A stretch of DNA of 64,000 nt, from assembly GCF_013179735.1 (NCBI RefSeq), contig NZ_JABMEG010000001.1, positions 2,852,001-2,916,000 of the forward strand, given 5' to 3'. Below, piece after piece: positions 29,522-37,239 of this stretch. A program made the position numbers and the translations under genes. Within the stretch, counting starts at the first letter, position 1. Each line of letters opens with the position of its first letter. Origin of the DNA: Permianibacter fluminis (lineage in GTDB: Bacteria; Pseudomonadota; Gammaproteobacteria; Enterobacterales; Permianibacteraceae). The notes beneath the pieces are model-generated. The model was given only the letters and a program-made list of their open reading frames with translations. It did not search any database and was not told the origin of the DNA.

Positions 29522-30361
29522 TTGAAGAGGCCTATAGCCGGTTCCATTTTTATATTTACTTCGCTAATTTCATGCTCAAAAATTGAACGAGATTCTGATT
29601 CAGAAAGACCATCAACTGAAGATGAGTTCTCCATTGAAGGTGAGCAAGTCGATAGTTATATAGCGAATTTTGAAGAACTATTCCATTCGAAGTTTGACCC
29701 TGCATTAGAAGTAAAGAGTGAGCGGCTCACTGAATTGCTTATTAGCGTTGGTGAAAAGCATTATGCTAAAAGTGATGACGACTGCGCCGATACCGAAGAC
29801 CCTCTTTCACCACATGCGGAAATGCGATCTGGAAAATTAACTGAAGGACGAGCTAACCAGCAGTTGATCGCCCTAAGATTCGCTCGATGTGGTCAGCCGT
29901 ACTGGTTCAGGGAGGGTTATCTAAAGCTCTATAGCAAGAATCTGGAAATAGCTTCAGGGAAAGTGGATTGTTTGGAGCGATTTTTTCTTATTCCTCATCC
30001 GAAACTCGACGCGAGGCATGCAGTTCTTGGCGTGTGCGGAGGAATGGGGCAGGGGTTCAGCGAGTCGCATGCGGCTATTTTTGATGTTAAAGGAAAGGAA
30101 ATTTATCAGCTAGAGGACCTTGGGCGGGTCGCCGGAGATAACTGTGGTGTATATGAAAAAGGCGGAGTTAGAATTTTTTCAGTAATCTCATTTGAAAAAA
30201 ATAGAAGACGTTCGGTTAGAACATATAAAGGGTCGTGTGAAGACTGGCATGCTGCCGAATTTCAACATTCTGGACTGCCGGTCGATGCTGATTATGATCT
30301 TCTACTCTCGGCGAACCATGCTTCTGAAGTAGACGCAGAGATAGACTCACCAGCTCGATAG
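29522..30361 (+). CDS. Putative lipoprotein of unknown function, likely acquired
   Basis: A protein of about 279 residues, not recognised. The N-terminus is a lipoprotein signal: a basic start, a hydrophobic run (GSIFIFTSLI) and a lipobox ending LISC, with Cys followed by Ser-Lys and an acidic region. The mature part contains four further cysteines or more (CADTED, RCGQPYW, CLERFF, CGGMGQG) and no known motif. The start is uncertain: GTG at 29516 leaves only one base after GGAG, while TTG at 29522 gives a normal 7-base spacing and is preferred. Base composition and codon use are AT-rich and unlike the neighbours, which suggests horizontal transfer. Confidence 0.65.
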   Translation: MKRPIAGSIFIFTSLISCSKIERDSDSERPSTEDEFSIEGEQVDSYIANFEELFHSKFDPALEVKSERLTELLISVGEKHYAKSDDDCADTEDPLSPHAEMRSGKLTEGRANQQLIALRFARCGQPYWFREGYLKLYSKNLEIASGKVDCLERFFLIPHPKLDARHAVLGVCGGMGQGFSESHAAIFDVKGKEIYQLEDLGRVAGDNCGVYEKGGVRIFSVISFEKNRRRSVRTYKGSCEDWHAAEFQHSGLPVDADYDLLLSANHASEVDAEIDSPAR

Positions 30362-30488
30362 ATACCTTTGTCACGCGTAGATCTTGTAGGTACGAATCCG
30401 CGTAGCGGCTTCGTACGAATGTGCTGAATATTGTCAAGACTCGACAACCCAGTCGGCGGCGTTGCAATAAAAGTTATCAAACCTGTGG

Positions 30489-30534
30489 AGCGGCAAGCCC
30501 CCACCCAGCCTCCCCCTGTCAGGGGAGGGGAAAA
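30489..30534. repeat. C-rich palindromic element, copy 3 (half element)
   Basis: GCGGCAAGCCCCCACCCAGC followed by CTCCCCCTGTCAGGGGAGGG matches the first half of the element at 25393, including the GCGGCAA end and the CCCAGCCTCCCCCT core. Only one side is present. It abuts the end of the fatty-acid-hydroxylase gene. Confidence 0.7.
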
Positions 30535-30536
30535 CA

Positions 30537-31655
30537 CTAATTCGAAACCGGAATCATCTGTTCCGCCACGCTGCCAAGCTTCGTTAGCAATGCAACGGAA
30601 TCCCGCTCAATCCGTCTACGGACAAACAAGCAATCCGCTACGCGTCCCACCACGCTAGCAAATCGATACTCCAGCTTCCGGGTAAACCGGGTGCCGCGCG
30701 CGGTGCCGACACAGCTGTAGGTTACCCGTAATTCCAAGCCATGTTTGCCCTGCGCCGTCGCTTGCCAGAGTTGGCCCGGTAAATAATCCACCACTTCCCA
30801 GCTCAGATCGCCAGCGCGCTCGCTGCTGTACTCAAAATGCGTACCGGGCAGCAGCGATCCGGCAGGGCCAATCACTGTGACCTTATACGGGTGCCATTCA
30901 TGCCAGCGTGTGGGCGTGCCAACGTAGCGCAATACCTGTTCAGGTGAGCGCGGGATATCAATATGGTGCTGCATGGTGTTTGCCTGCTCGCGCGCGTCGT
31001 GTCGGGTCTCGGTTGACCAGTGCAGCGTTCCATAGATCCAGTCCCAGAGTGGAAATACGATGTTGAAGTTGCAACTGTGCATCAACTCGCGGTTGTGATG
31101 CAGCGCATGCAGGCGGCGCATCTGCCGTATCCAGGGCAGTTTTGACAGCGGGTGCTGGGCGGGTAAATGTTCGCAGGCATGAATGATTTCATAACCCAGA
31201 TAGCCAAGCAGCAGGGTGCCACTGAACAAGGCTGCGACGTTGTTATTGATGGTGCTCAGCAGCCACCAGGCGCAAAAGACGCCAACCGCAAACACCACGA
31301 TCAACCATGGTGGAAAGAAAATGATCCGCCAGTCTTGCCTGTACTCATAGTGCATCTGCTCTTGCACAAAGAAGCTGTGGTGATCGCCGGTGTGGCGCTT
31401 GTAGAACAGCGCGCTGAACCGGCGCTTGTGATGCCCCAGATTTTTGTGGACCTGGTATTCGCCCCAGTTCTGAAAAATCAGGCCAAGCGGGATCGCCAAC
31501 CATTCCCAGACGCGGACATTTTCGGCCCGGCTCCACAGAAACCCAATGCAGATCACACCGAACAGCAACACGAAGCCACCGTGCAGCCAGGCACTGTAGT
31601 GGGGCGGAATCGCGGTGCGGTATTGGCCACGAAAGCGGCTGGTGTCGTGTTTCAT
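30537..31655 (-). CDS. Fatty acid hydroxylase / SRPBCC domain fusion protein
   Basis: A 372-residue two-domain protein. Residues 1-200 form a membrane-bound di-iron hydroxylase of the sterol desaturase/fatty acid hydroxylase superfamily, with histidine clusters H70-x4-HH, H88-x3-HH (RHTGDHHSFF), HACEH (139-143) and HALHH (163-167), and at least four hydrophobic segments. From about residue 208 a START/polyketide-cyclase-like SRPBCC domain follows (MQHHIDIPRSPEQVLRYVGT), running to the C-terminus. The first part should oxidise a lipid or carotenoid-like chain; the second could bind the hydrophobic substrate. The substrate is unknown. It is divergent from a LysR gene, which probably controls it. 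Confidence 0.75.
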   Translation of the reverse strand: MKHDTSRFRGQYRTAIPPHYSAWLHGGFVLLFGVICIGFLWSRAENVRVWEWLAIPLGLIFQNWGEYQVHKNLGHHKRRFSALFYKRHTGDHHSFFVQEQMHYEYRQDWRIIFFPPWLIVVFAVGVFCAWWLLSTINNNVAALFSGTLLLGYLGYEIIHACEHLPAQHPLSKLPWIRQMRRLHALHHNRELMHSCNFNIVFPLWDWIYGTLHWSTETRHDAREQANTMQHHIDIPRSPEQVLRYVGTPTRWHEWHPYKVTVIGPAGSLLPGTHFEYSSERAGDLSWEVVDYLPGQLWQATAQGKHGLELRVTYSCVGTARGTRFTRKLEYRFASVVGRVADCLFVRRRIERDSVALLTKLGSVAEQMIPVSN

Positions 31656-31717
31656 CGGCTGGCTCTTCGTCCTTGCGCTGCCCTGACGGGCGGTTGACCG
31701 AAGATAGGCAGCCGGTC

Positions 31718-31731
31718 ATTATTTGTATAAT
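31718..31731. promoter_or_regulatory. Palindrome and -10-like element between hydroxylase and LysR genes
   Basis: ATTATTTGTATAAT is a perfect ATTAT-N4-ATAAT inverted repeat inside the 100-bp divergent gap. It contains a perfect TATAAT 24 bases before the LysR start codon. A LysR-type binding site overlapping its own promoter is plausible; no good -35 at 17 bp is seen. Confidence 0.45.
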
Positions 31732-31755
31732 GGATATTAAGAAAGAGCTTTATTC

Positions 31756-32679
31756 ATGATCACGAATTTGCGTCAACTCGATCTGAATCTGCTGCTGGTT
31801 TTCGATGCCCTGATGCAGGAGCAGAACCTGTCGCAAGCGGCCGTTCGACTGAATCTGAGCCAATCGACCGTCAGCAATGCTCTGGCCCGGTTGCGCCAGC
31901 AGCTGGATGAGCCGCTGTTCCAGCGCACCGCCCGTGGCATGGTGCCAACACCTCAGGCGCATGCGTTGTACGGGCCGGTGCGCGACGCGCTGCAACTGCT
32001 GCGATTGGGTTTGGGGCCACAGCAAAACATCGACTTGAATGCGGAACTGCTTTTCCGGCTGTCGATGAACGATTACGCCCAAGCGATCTTTCTGCCCGGC
32101 CTGCTCATGCATTTGCGAGCACAAGCGCCGCAGTTGATGCTGTCGGTGCAATTTGACGAGGCAGAAACGCTGGCCAAGCGCCTGAAGTCCGGCGAGCTGG
32201 ATCTGGCCATCGATTATTTGCATTTTGATGATGAGGAGCTGCGCTACCAACCCTTGCTTGAAGAACAGTTGGCGGTCATTGCGCGCGCCGACCATCCCGT
32301 TGCCAATGCGGGGCTGACGTTGGCGCAGTATCAGGATTGCAATCATGTGGCGGCGTTACCGCGCGCCGGTCGCGGTTCACCGCTGGAGATAGTGCTAGGG
32401 TCGGCCAAGGTGCAACGCAAGGTGCAGCTATTTGTGCCGCAATATCTGGCCATTCCGACCATTGTTGCGCAGACCGATTTACTCGGCACGGTACCACGGC
32501 GCCTTGCCGAACATTTCGCCCGGCAGTATGCGCTGCAAGTCTTGCCATTACCGCTGGCGATACCGCCGATTCAGGTGAATTTGATCTGGCATAAACAGCA
32601 AGATGTCTCTGTCGCGTTACGTTGGCTCAGAGAGCAGGTGACGGCCCACACGCATGAGCGTTTTGCGGTGTCGCCATAG
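31756..32679 (+). CDS. LysR-family transcriptional regulator
   Basis: A 307-residue LysR protein. The N-terminal winged helix-turn-helix is clear (LNLLLVFDALMQEQNLSQAA, then VRLNLSQSTVSNALARLRQQ), followed by a periplasmic-binding-like effector domain from about residue 95. NodD/PcpR-like features are seen (LDLAIDYLHFDDEELRYQPL). It is divergent from the hydroxylase/SRPBCC gene with 100 bp between start codons, the usual sign of a LysR protein controlling its neighbour and itself. The effector is unknown. Confidence 0.9.
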   Translation: MITNLRQLDLNLLLVFDALMQEQNLSQAAVRLNLSQSTVSNALARLRQQLDEPLFQRTARGMVPTPQAHALYGPVRDALQLLRLGLGPQQNIDLNAELLFRLSMNDYAQAIFLPGLLMHLRAQAPQLMLSVQFDEAETLAKRLKSGELDLAIDYLHFDDEELRYQPLLEEQLAVIARADHPVANAGLTLAQYQDCNHVAALPRAGRGSPLEIVLGSAKVQRKVQLFVPQYLAIPTIVAQTDLLGTVPRRLAEHFARQYALQVLPLPLAIPPIQVNLIWHKQQDVSVALRWLREQVTAHTHERFAVSP

Positions 32680-33003
32680 TTAATCTGATGGCGGTTTATC
32701 GATTGGGGTGATTAGGGAAGCTCTGATCTAGTGGTCAACTACCGTTCGTGGTGAGCTTGTCGAACCACAGAAAGCCGATATTTCAGCGTAATTCTGTTCA
32801 CCCTTCGACAAGCTCAGGGCGAACGGAGACTAAATCAGAGTGTCCTTAGGGTGATTGGGTGATTGCGTCGATTGGATAGGATTAACTATCGGTCGGACCG
32901 ATGAAGCACTTATTTTTGGGCTGAATAAGAGCTGATTGGCGCGCGAACAGGCATTCGCAGTAGCGGTGTCGAACCGAAACAGGCACGCGCTTTCAATGCT
33001 TGC
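32680..33003. other. 324-bp gap between two convergent LysR genes
   Basis: The gap contains a long imperfect palindrome at 32721-32840 and otherwise no credible gene. Small open frames here lack a ribosome site and family features. Confidence 0.6.
32721..32840. repeat. Long imperfect palindrome with a TTCGACAAGCTCA core
   Basis: Outer arms CTCTGATCTAGT and ACTAAATCAGAG pair with one mismatch, and inner arms CCGTTCGTGGTGAGCTTGTC (from 32742) and TTCGACAAGCTCAGGGCGAA (from 32803) pair with a few mismatches. The inner sequence is a dispersed repeat type seen in many bacterial genomes. The 120-bp unit has the shape of a miniature inverted-repeat element. Confidence 0.7.
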
Positions 33004-33921
33004 TCAGGAGTTCGCCGGTGTCTGAAGCAAATCGCCGGCGCAAATCTCCCGCACCAAACCGCGCAACCAGCGATGCGCCGGATCAGCATCCAGCCGGGGA
33101 TGCCAGAACAGCGAGATCGTGATCGCCGGCATGGCAAACGGCAGTGCAAAGCTGTTCATGCCGGTCCGCAGATTGCCTGTGTGTTTTTCCGGCACGGTGG
33201 CGATCAAATCCGAGCCGCGGGCAAACGCCAGCGCGGTTGAAAAGGCGTCAACGCTCGTCACCACCTCGCGGGTCATTCCAAGCGGATTCAGTGCGTCATC
33301 AACCAGTCCGTGATCAAAGCCGCGGCGCGAGATGCCGACGTGTTTGCCGGTGCAATAGCGGGCAACGCTGATCTCGCCTTGAGTCAAGTCATGACCTGCG
33401 CGCACCACGCCAACAAAACGATCACGAAACAGCGCTTGCGCCCGCACTTCCGGGCCCATCTCATTGCCAATCACGCCGGTCTCCAGATCGACGCTGCCGT
33501 CGCGCAGGGCGGTGCTGTCCTTGTTGGTTTTCTGGACAAAGGCGAGTCGCACGCCGGGTGCCTGCTCGGCGACTTTGGCAATCAATGCCGGGCCGAAATT
33601 TTCGGCGAAGCCTTCGCGTGTACGCAGCGTGAAAATTCGGTTCAGTTGGCTGAGCTGCAGGTGCTCAACCGGGCGCAGCACGCCTTCGGCTTCCTGACGG
33701 AGTTGGCTGACCCGTTCGCGCAATTCGATGGCGCGTGGGGTGGGGACCAGGCCGCGGCCGGCGCGGACCAGTAGCGGGTCACCGGTGGTCTCGCGCAGGC
33801 GCGCCAGCGCCCGGCTCATGGCCGACGGACTCAGCCGCAGCCGCTCTGCCGCGCGGGCGACGCTGCCTTCGGTCAGCAGCACGTCCAGCGTCAGCAACAG
33901 GTTCAGATCGGGCGTTTCCAT
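33004..33921 (-). CDS. LysR-family transcriptional regulator
   Basis: A 305-residue LysR protein with the N-terminal helix-turn-helix (LNLLLTLDVLLTEGSVARAA, then LRLSPSAMSRALARLRETTG) and an effector-binding domain from about residue 90. It is divergent from an MFS transporter gene with 150 bp between start codons, and that transporter forms an operon with a porin. The likely role is control of that operon in response to its substrate. The effector is not known. Confidence 0.9.
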   Translation of the reverse strand: METPDLNLLLTLDVLLTEGSVARAAERLRLSPSAMSRALARLRETTGDPLLVRAGRGLVPTPRAIELRERVSQLRQEAEGVLRPVEHLQLSQLNRIFTLRTREGFAENFGPALIAKVAEQAPGVRLAFVQKTNKDSTALRDGSVDLETGVIGNEMGPEVRAQALFRDRFVGVVRAGHDLTQGEISVARYCTGKHVGISRRGFDHGLVDDALNPLGMTREVVTSVDAFSTALAFARGSDLIATVPEKHTGNLRTGMNSFALPFAMPAITISLFWHPRLDADPAHRWLRGLVREICAGDLLQTPANS

Positions 33922-34071
33922 GGCAGAACCCTAGCACGGTTTGGCCAATACATGGCGTTTAATGCACTAATAAGCTGCAACTGCTGCGCCTTCCGCCATC
34001 TCAGGCCGGGCCATACCATCTGGCTATCCCGTTTCTGACCCGGGTCAATCACATCCGGAAGGGCAAAAACC

Positions 34072-35556
34072 ATGACCAATACCGCTTCCACCGCCGCAGC
34101 CTCCGCACCTGTCGCCACCCCCTCTGGCGCTTGCACGTTGAGGCAGCGCAGTTCCTTCCGCTGGGGTCTGGCCAGCCTGGCGCTGGCCATGCTGCTGTCT
34201 TCGCTGGGGACCAGCATCGCCAACGTCGGTTTGCCAACGCTGGCGCAGGTCTTCAACGCCAGCTTTGCCGAAGTGCAGTGGGTGGTGCTCGCGTATCTGC
34301 TGGCGATCACCAGCCTCATCGTCAGCGTCGGGCGGCTTGGCGACCTCATCGGTCGACGCCGTCTGTTGCTTATTGGCATCGCGATTTTCACCGTCGCGTC
34401 AATCTTGTGTGGTGCGGCGCCGACGCTGTGGTGGCTGCTTGCAGCGCGTGCCGTGCAGGGGCTGGGTGCGGCAATCATGATGGCGCTGACCATGGCGTTT
34501 GTTGGCGAGATGGTGCCAAAAGAAAAAACCGGTAGCGCGATGGGTCTGCTCGGCACCATGTCGGCAATCGGCACCGCACTCGGCCCCACATTGGGTGGCG
34601 TATTGATTTCGGGATTTGGTTGGTCCGCGCTGTTTTTCATCAACGTGCCGCTTGGTTTGCTGGCGTTGTTGCTGGGTTATCGTTTTCTGCCACGTGCGCG
34701 CGCGGATCTGAAGTGGGCGCAACGCCGCTTCGATATTCGTGGCACGCTGCTGCTGGTGCTGACACTTGTGACTTACGCGCTGGCGGTGACCGTTCAATTC
34801 GACGCAGCGCACTCGGGTTTCGGCTGGCTCAACCTGTTATTGCTCATGATGGCACTGCTTGCTGCGCTGCTGTTTATCGCTGCCGCGAAGCGGACGGCGT
34901 CACCGCTGATCCCGCTGCGAATGTTTCGCAGCCCCCTGCTGAGCGCCGGTTTTGCGATGAGCACGTTGGTGACAACCGTGGTCATGGCGACGCTGGTGGT
35001 CGGGCCGTTTTATCTGTCCGGTGCGCTGATGCTCGATGCGGCCGAGATTGGCCTGGTGATGTCATCGGGACCATTGGTCGCAGCGCTGACTGGCGTGCCG
35101 GCCGGCCGACTCGTTGATCGGTTTGGTGCCCAGCGCATGACGCTGAGCGGGCTCATCGCCATGGCAACCGGTGCGGCGCTATTGCCACTGCTGTCGACTC
35201 ATTTCGGTATTCCGGCTTATGTCGCGCCGCTGATGCTGCTCACTGCCGGTTACGCCGTGTTCCAGGCGGCCAACAACACCGCCGTGATGACAGGAAGTCC
35301 GCCCGATCAGCGTGGGGTGATCGCCGGCATGCTGAATCTGTCGCGCAATCTGGGTCTTGTCACGGGAGCTTCTGTCATGGGCGCGGTATTCGCTTTCGGT
35401 GCGGCTGCGTCCAATCTGCTGACCGCGACGCCCGCTGCTGTGACCGCCGGTATGCGACTGACGTTTATCGTTGCGACCGTGATAATTCTGATTGCTCTGG
35501 TCATTGCCGTGGCAAGTCACGCGCGTGCTGCACGCGCTGTCGCTGCCAAGCGTTGA
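34072..35556 (+). CDS. MFS transporter, DHA2 (14-TM) type
   Basis: A 494-residue inner-membrane transporter with about 14 hydrophobic segments. Motif A is seen as GRLGDLIGRRRLLL, and motif C-like glycine-rich segments (GTALGPTLGGVLISGFGW) point to the drug:H+ antiporter-2 branch (EmrB/QacA). FFINVPLGLLALLLGYRFLP is also typical. The N-terminal 25 residues are a Ser/Ala/Thr-rich lead. It is followed 12 bp later by an outer-membrane porin gene, and no EmrA-type adaptor is present. The substrate could be an antibiotic-like compound or a nutrient. Confidence 0.88.
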   Translation: MTNTASTAAASAPVATPSGACTLRQRSSFRWGLASLALAMLLSSLGTSIANVGLPTLAQVFNASFAEVQWVVLAYLLAITSLIVSVGRLGDLIGRRRLLLIGIAIFTVASILCGAAPTLWWLLAARAVQGLGAAIMMALTMAFVGEMVPKEKTGSAMGLLGTMSAIGTALGPTLGGVLISGFGWSALFFINVPLGLLALLLGYRFLPRARADLKWAQRRFDIRGTLLLVLTLVTYALAVTVQFDAAHSGFGWLNLLLLMMALLAALLFIAAAKRTASPLIPLRMFRSPLLSAGFAMSTLVTTVVMATLVVGPFYLSGALMLDAAEIGLVMSSGPLVAALTGVPAGRLVDRFGAQRMTLSGLIAMATGAALLPLLSTHFGIPAYVAPLMLLTAGYAVFQAANNTAVMTGSPPDQRGVIAGMLNLSRNLGLVTGASVMGAVFAFGAAASNLLTATPAAVTAGMRLTFIVATVIILIALVIAVASHARAARAVAAKR

Positions 35557-35568
35557 GCGGGTGAAATC

Positions 35569-37041
35569 ATGAATTTCATGCACGTCGAGGCAAAGCGAGC
35601 GGTGATGGCAATGCTGCTTGGTGTCAGTTTTGTTGCGGCAACGTCAACTGCAGCTAAAGAAGAAAGTACAAATGCACCCGGTGTGGAGCGGCCAACACCG
35701 GCAGAACCGTATCCGCTTGCGGCGGCGGGGTGGGGGCCAGAACTCGGCAACGGTTTGTTTGCCAGCCGCTGGGCGGAGGACTGGACCAGTATGCGGGCAG
35801 CGGGAACGGCGCCATTATTTAAGGGCATGCCGATTGGTGATGAGGCATCACTGACACTGAACGCGGAAACCCGCTGGCGTTACGATGTGGTCGAAAACGG
35901 TCAGCTTCGTGAGGGCAACGATTACCAGCAAGGTTTGCTGCGTGCGGTGCTGGGTGCCGAGCTGCGCGTCAACGACGGTCTGCGTGCATACGGCGAACTG
36001 GCGAGCGGTCAGGTTGATGGTCGTCGTGACACGGCCACCGCCAACTTCCAGAACGACGCTTCATTGCAGCAATTGTTTGTCGATGCCAAGCATTACGCTG
36101 GCGAAAATCTGTTTGGTGCAATCATTGGACGCCAGGAGTTCTCCGATGGTCCACGGCAGTTGATCAGTTTGAGTGATGGCCCGAATCTTCATCGGACCTG
36201 GAATGGTGTGCGCCTTTACGCCCACAATAAATGGCGCCGTTTCGGCGCATTCGATCTGCGCGCAACCCGGCTGCAACGCGCGGGCTTTGACGAAGCGTGG
36301 AACCCGGAGGAGCGGCTACAGGGTCTCAATGCCAGTTTCATACTGTCGGCTGATGCAACGGCGGACATGTTTCTGGATCCATTTTGGTTTCATAGTGAAA
36401 ATCCAAACTTTCGCTCCGGTAGTCAACTTGGTCTTGATACGCGCAATACCGTTGGTACGCGCCTGTGGGGCAAGCGGGGCGAGCTGAAATTCGACTGGAC
36501 GCTCGCGCACCAGAGCGGCGATTTCATGGGCCGTGCCATTGATGCCTGGGGCCTTTTCACAGTGCAGAGTGTCGTGCTTTCCAGCGAAGGCTGGAAGCCT
36601 CGTCTGACCGCACATATCGACGCTGCTTCCGGTGGCGGTACTTATGCAGAGGGAACGCTTAATGGCTTCAATCCGCTTTACGCCAGCTCCAATTATCTTG
36701 GCGAAGGTCAGTTCCTCAGTCTCAGTAATTTGCTGATGGTTGCGCCGGGGATAACCGTGTCGCCAACCGCCGCGACGACACTTTCTGCCGAATATGGTTT
36801 TGCCCGTCGCCTCGACACGGATGATGCGGCTTACGCGGGCGGCATGCGCGCCTATGCCGGCAGCCAGAACGTCCCCGGCCATGAGCTGGGTGGGTTGCTG
36901 CGGGTTATCGGCACCTGGTCGGTTGATCCTCGGTGGACGGTGTTCTTCAACTACGAACATTTTGATGCTGGCGATGTGCTCGCTCGCGCCGGGCATTCGT
37001 CGGGCAGCTATGTCTATGCGGGTGCGACCTTTCGCTATTGA
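35569..37041 (+). CDS. Alginate-export-family outer membrane porin
   Basis: A 490-residue outer-membrane beta-barrel. A signal peptide (RAVMAMLLGVSFVAATSTAA region) is followed by repeated amphipathic strands, and the chain ends in YVYAGATFRY, a terminal aromatic residue as in barrel proteins. Segments such as LNAETRWRYDVVENGQLREG, GRQEFSDGPRQLIS and RTWNGVRLYA match the alginate_exp family (AlgE-like). Many family members are not alginate exporters. It lies 12 bp after the MFS gene, so both are co-transcribed under the divergent LysR gene. Confidence 0.8.
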   Translation: MNFMHVEAKRAVMAMLLGVSFVAATSTAAKEESTNAPGVERPTPAEPYPLAAAGWGPELGNGLFASRWAEDWTSMRAAGTAPLFKGMPIGDEASLTLNAETRWRYDVVENGQLREGNDYQQGLLRAVLGAELRVNDGLRAYGELASGQVDGRRDTATANFQNDASLQQLFVDAKHYAGENLFGAIIGRQEFSDGPRQLISLSDGPNLHRTWNGVRLYAHNKWRRFGAFDLRATRLQRAGFDEAWNPEERLQGLNASFILSADATADMFLDPFWFHSENPNFRSGSQLGLDTRNTVGTRLWGKRGELKFDWTLAHQSGDFMGRAIDAWGLFTVQSVVLSSEGWKPRLTAHIDAASGGGTYAEGTLNGFNPLYASSNYLGEGQFLSLSNLLMVAPGITVSPTAATTLSAEYGFARRLDTDDAAYAGGMRAYAGSQNVPGHELGGLLRVIGTWSVDPRWTVFFNYEHFDAGDVLARAGHSSGSYVYAGATFRY

Positions 37042-37239
37042 GGGCATGAGGCTTGCCAGTCGACAGCGGGTGCTGAAGCGCACGTCAGCATCGCCCCAGG
37101 GTTAGGCCTGACCGTCCGGAGCCAGGCTGCTTTTGCGATGCAGCAAGCCGCGGTCGGCGCCGATTCTGGCCAATTACTGCTACTATCGTTCCCAAGTGGT
37201 GCTCCACCATCGTAATGGGAACGATTAAAGCGCGCAGTG

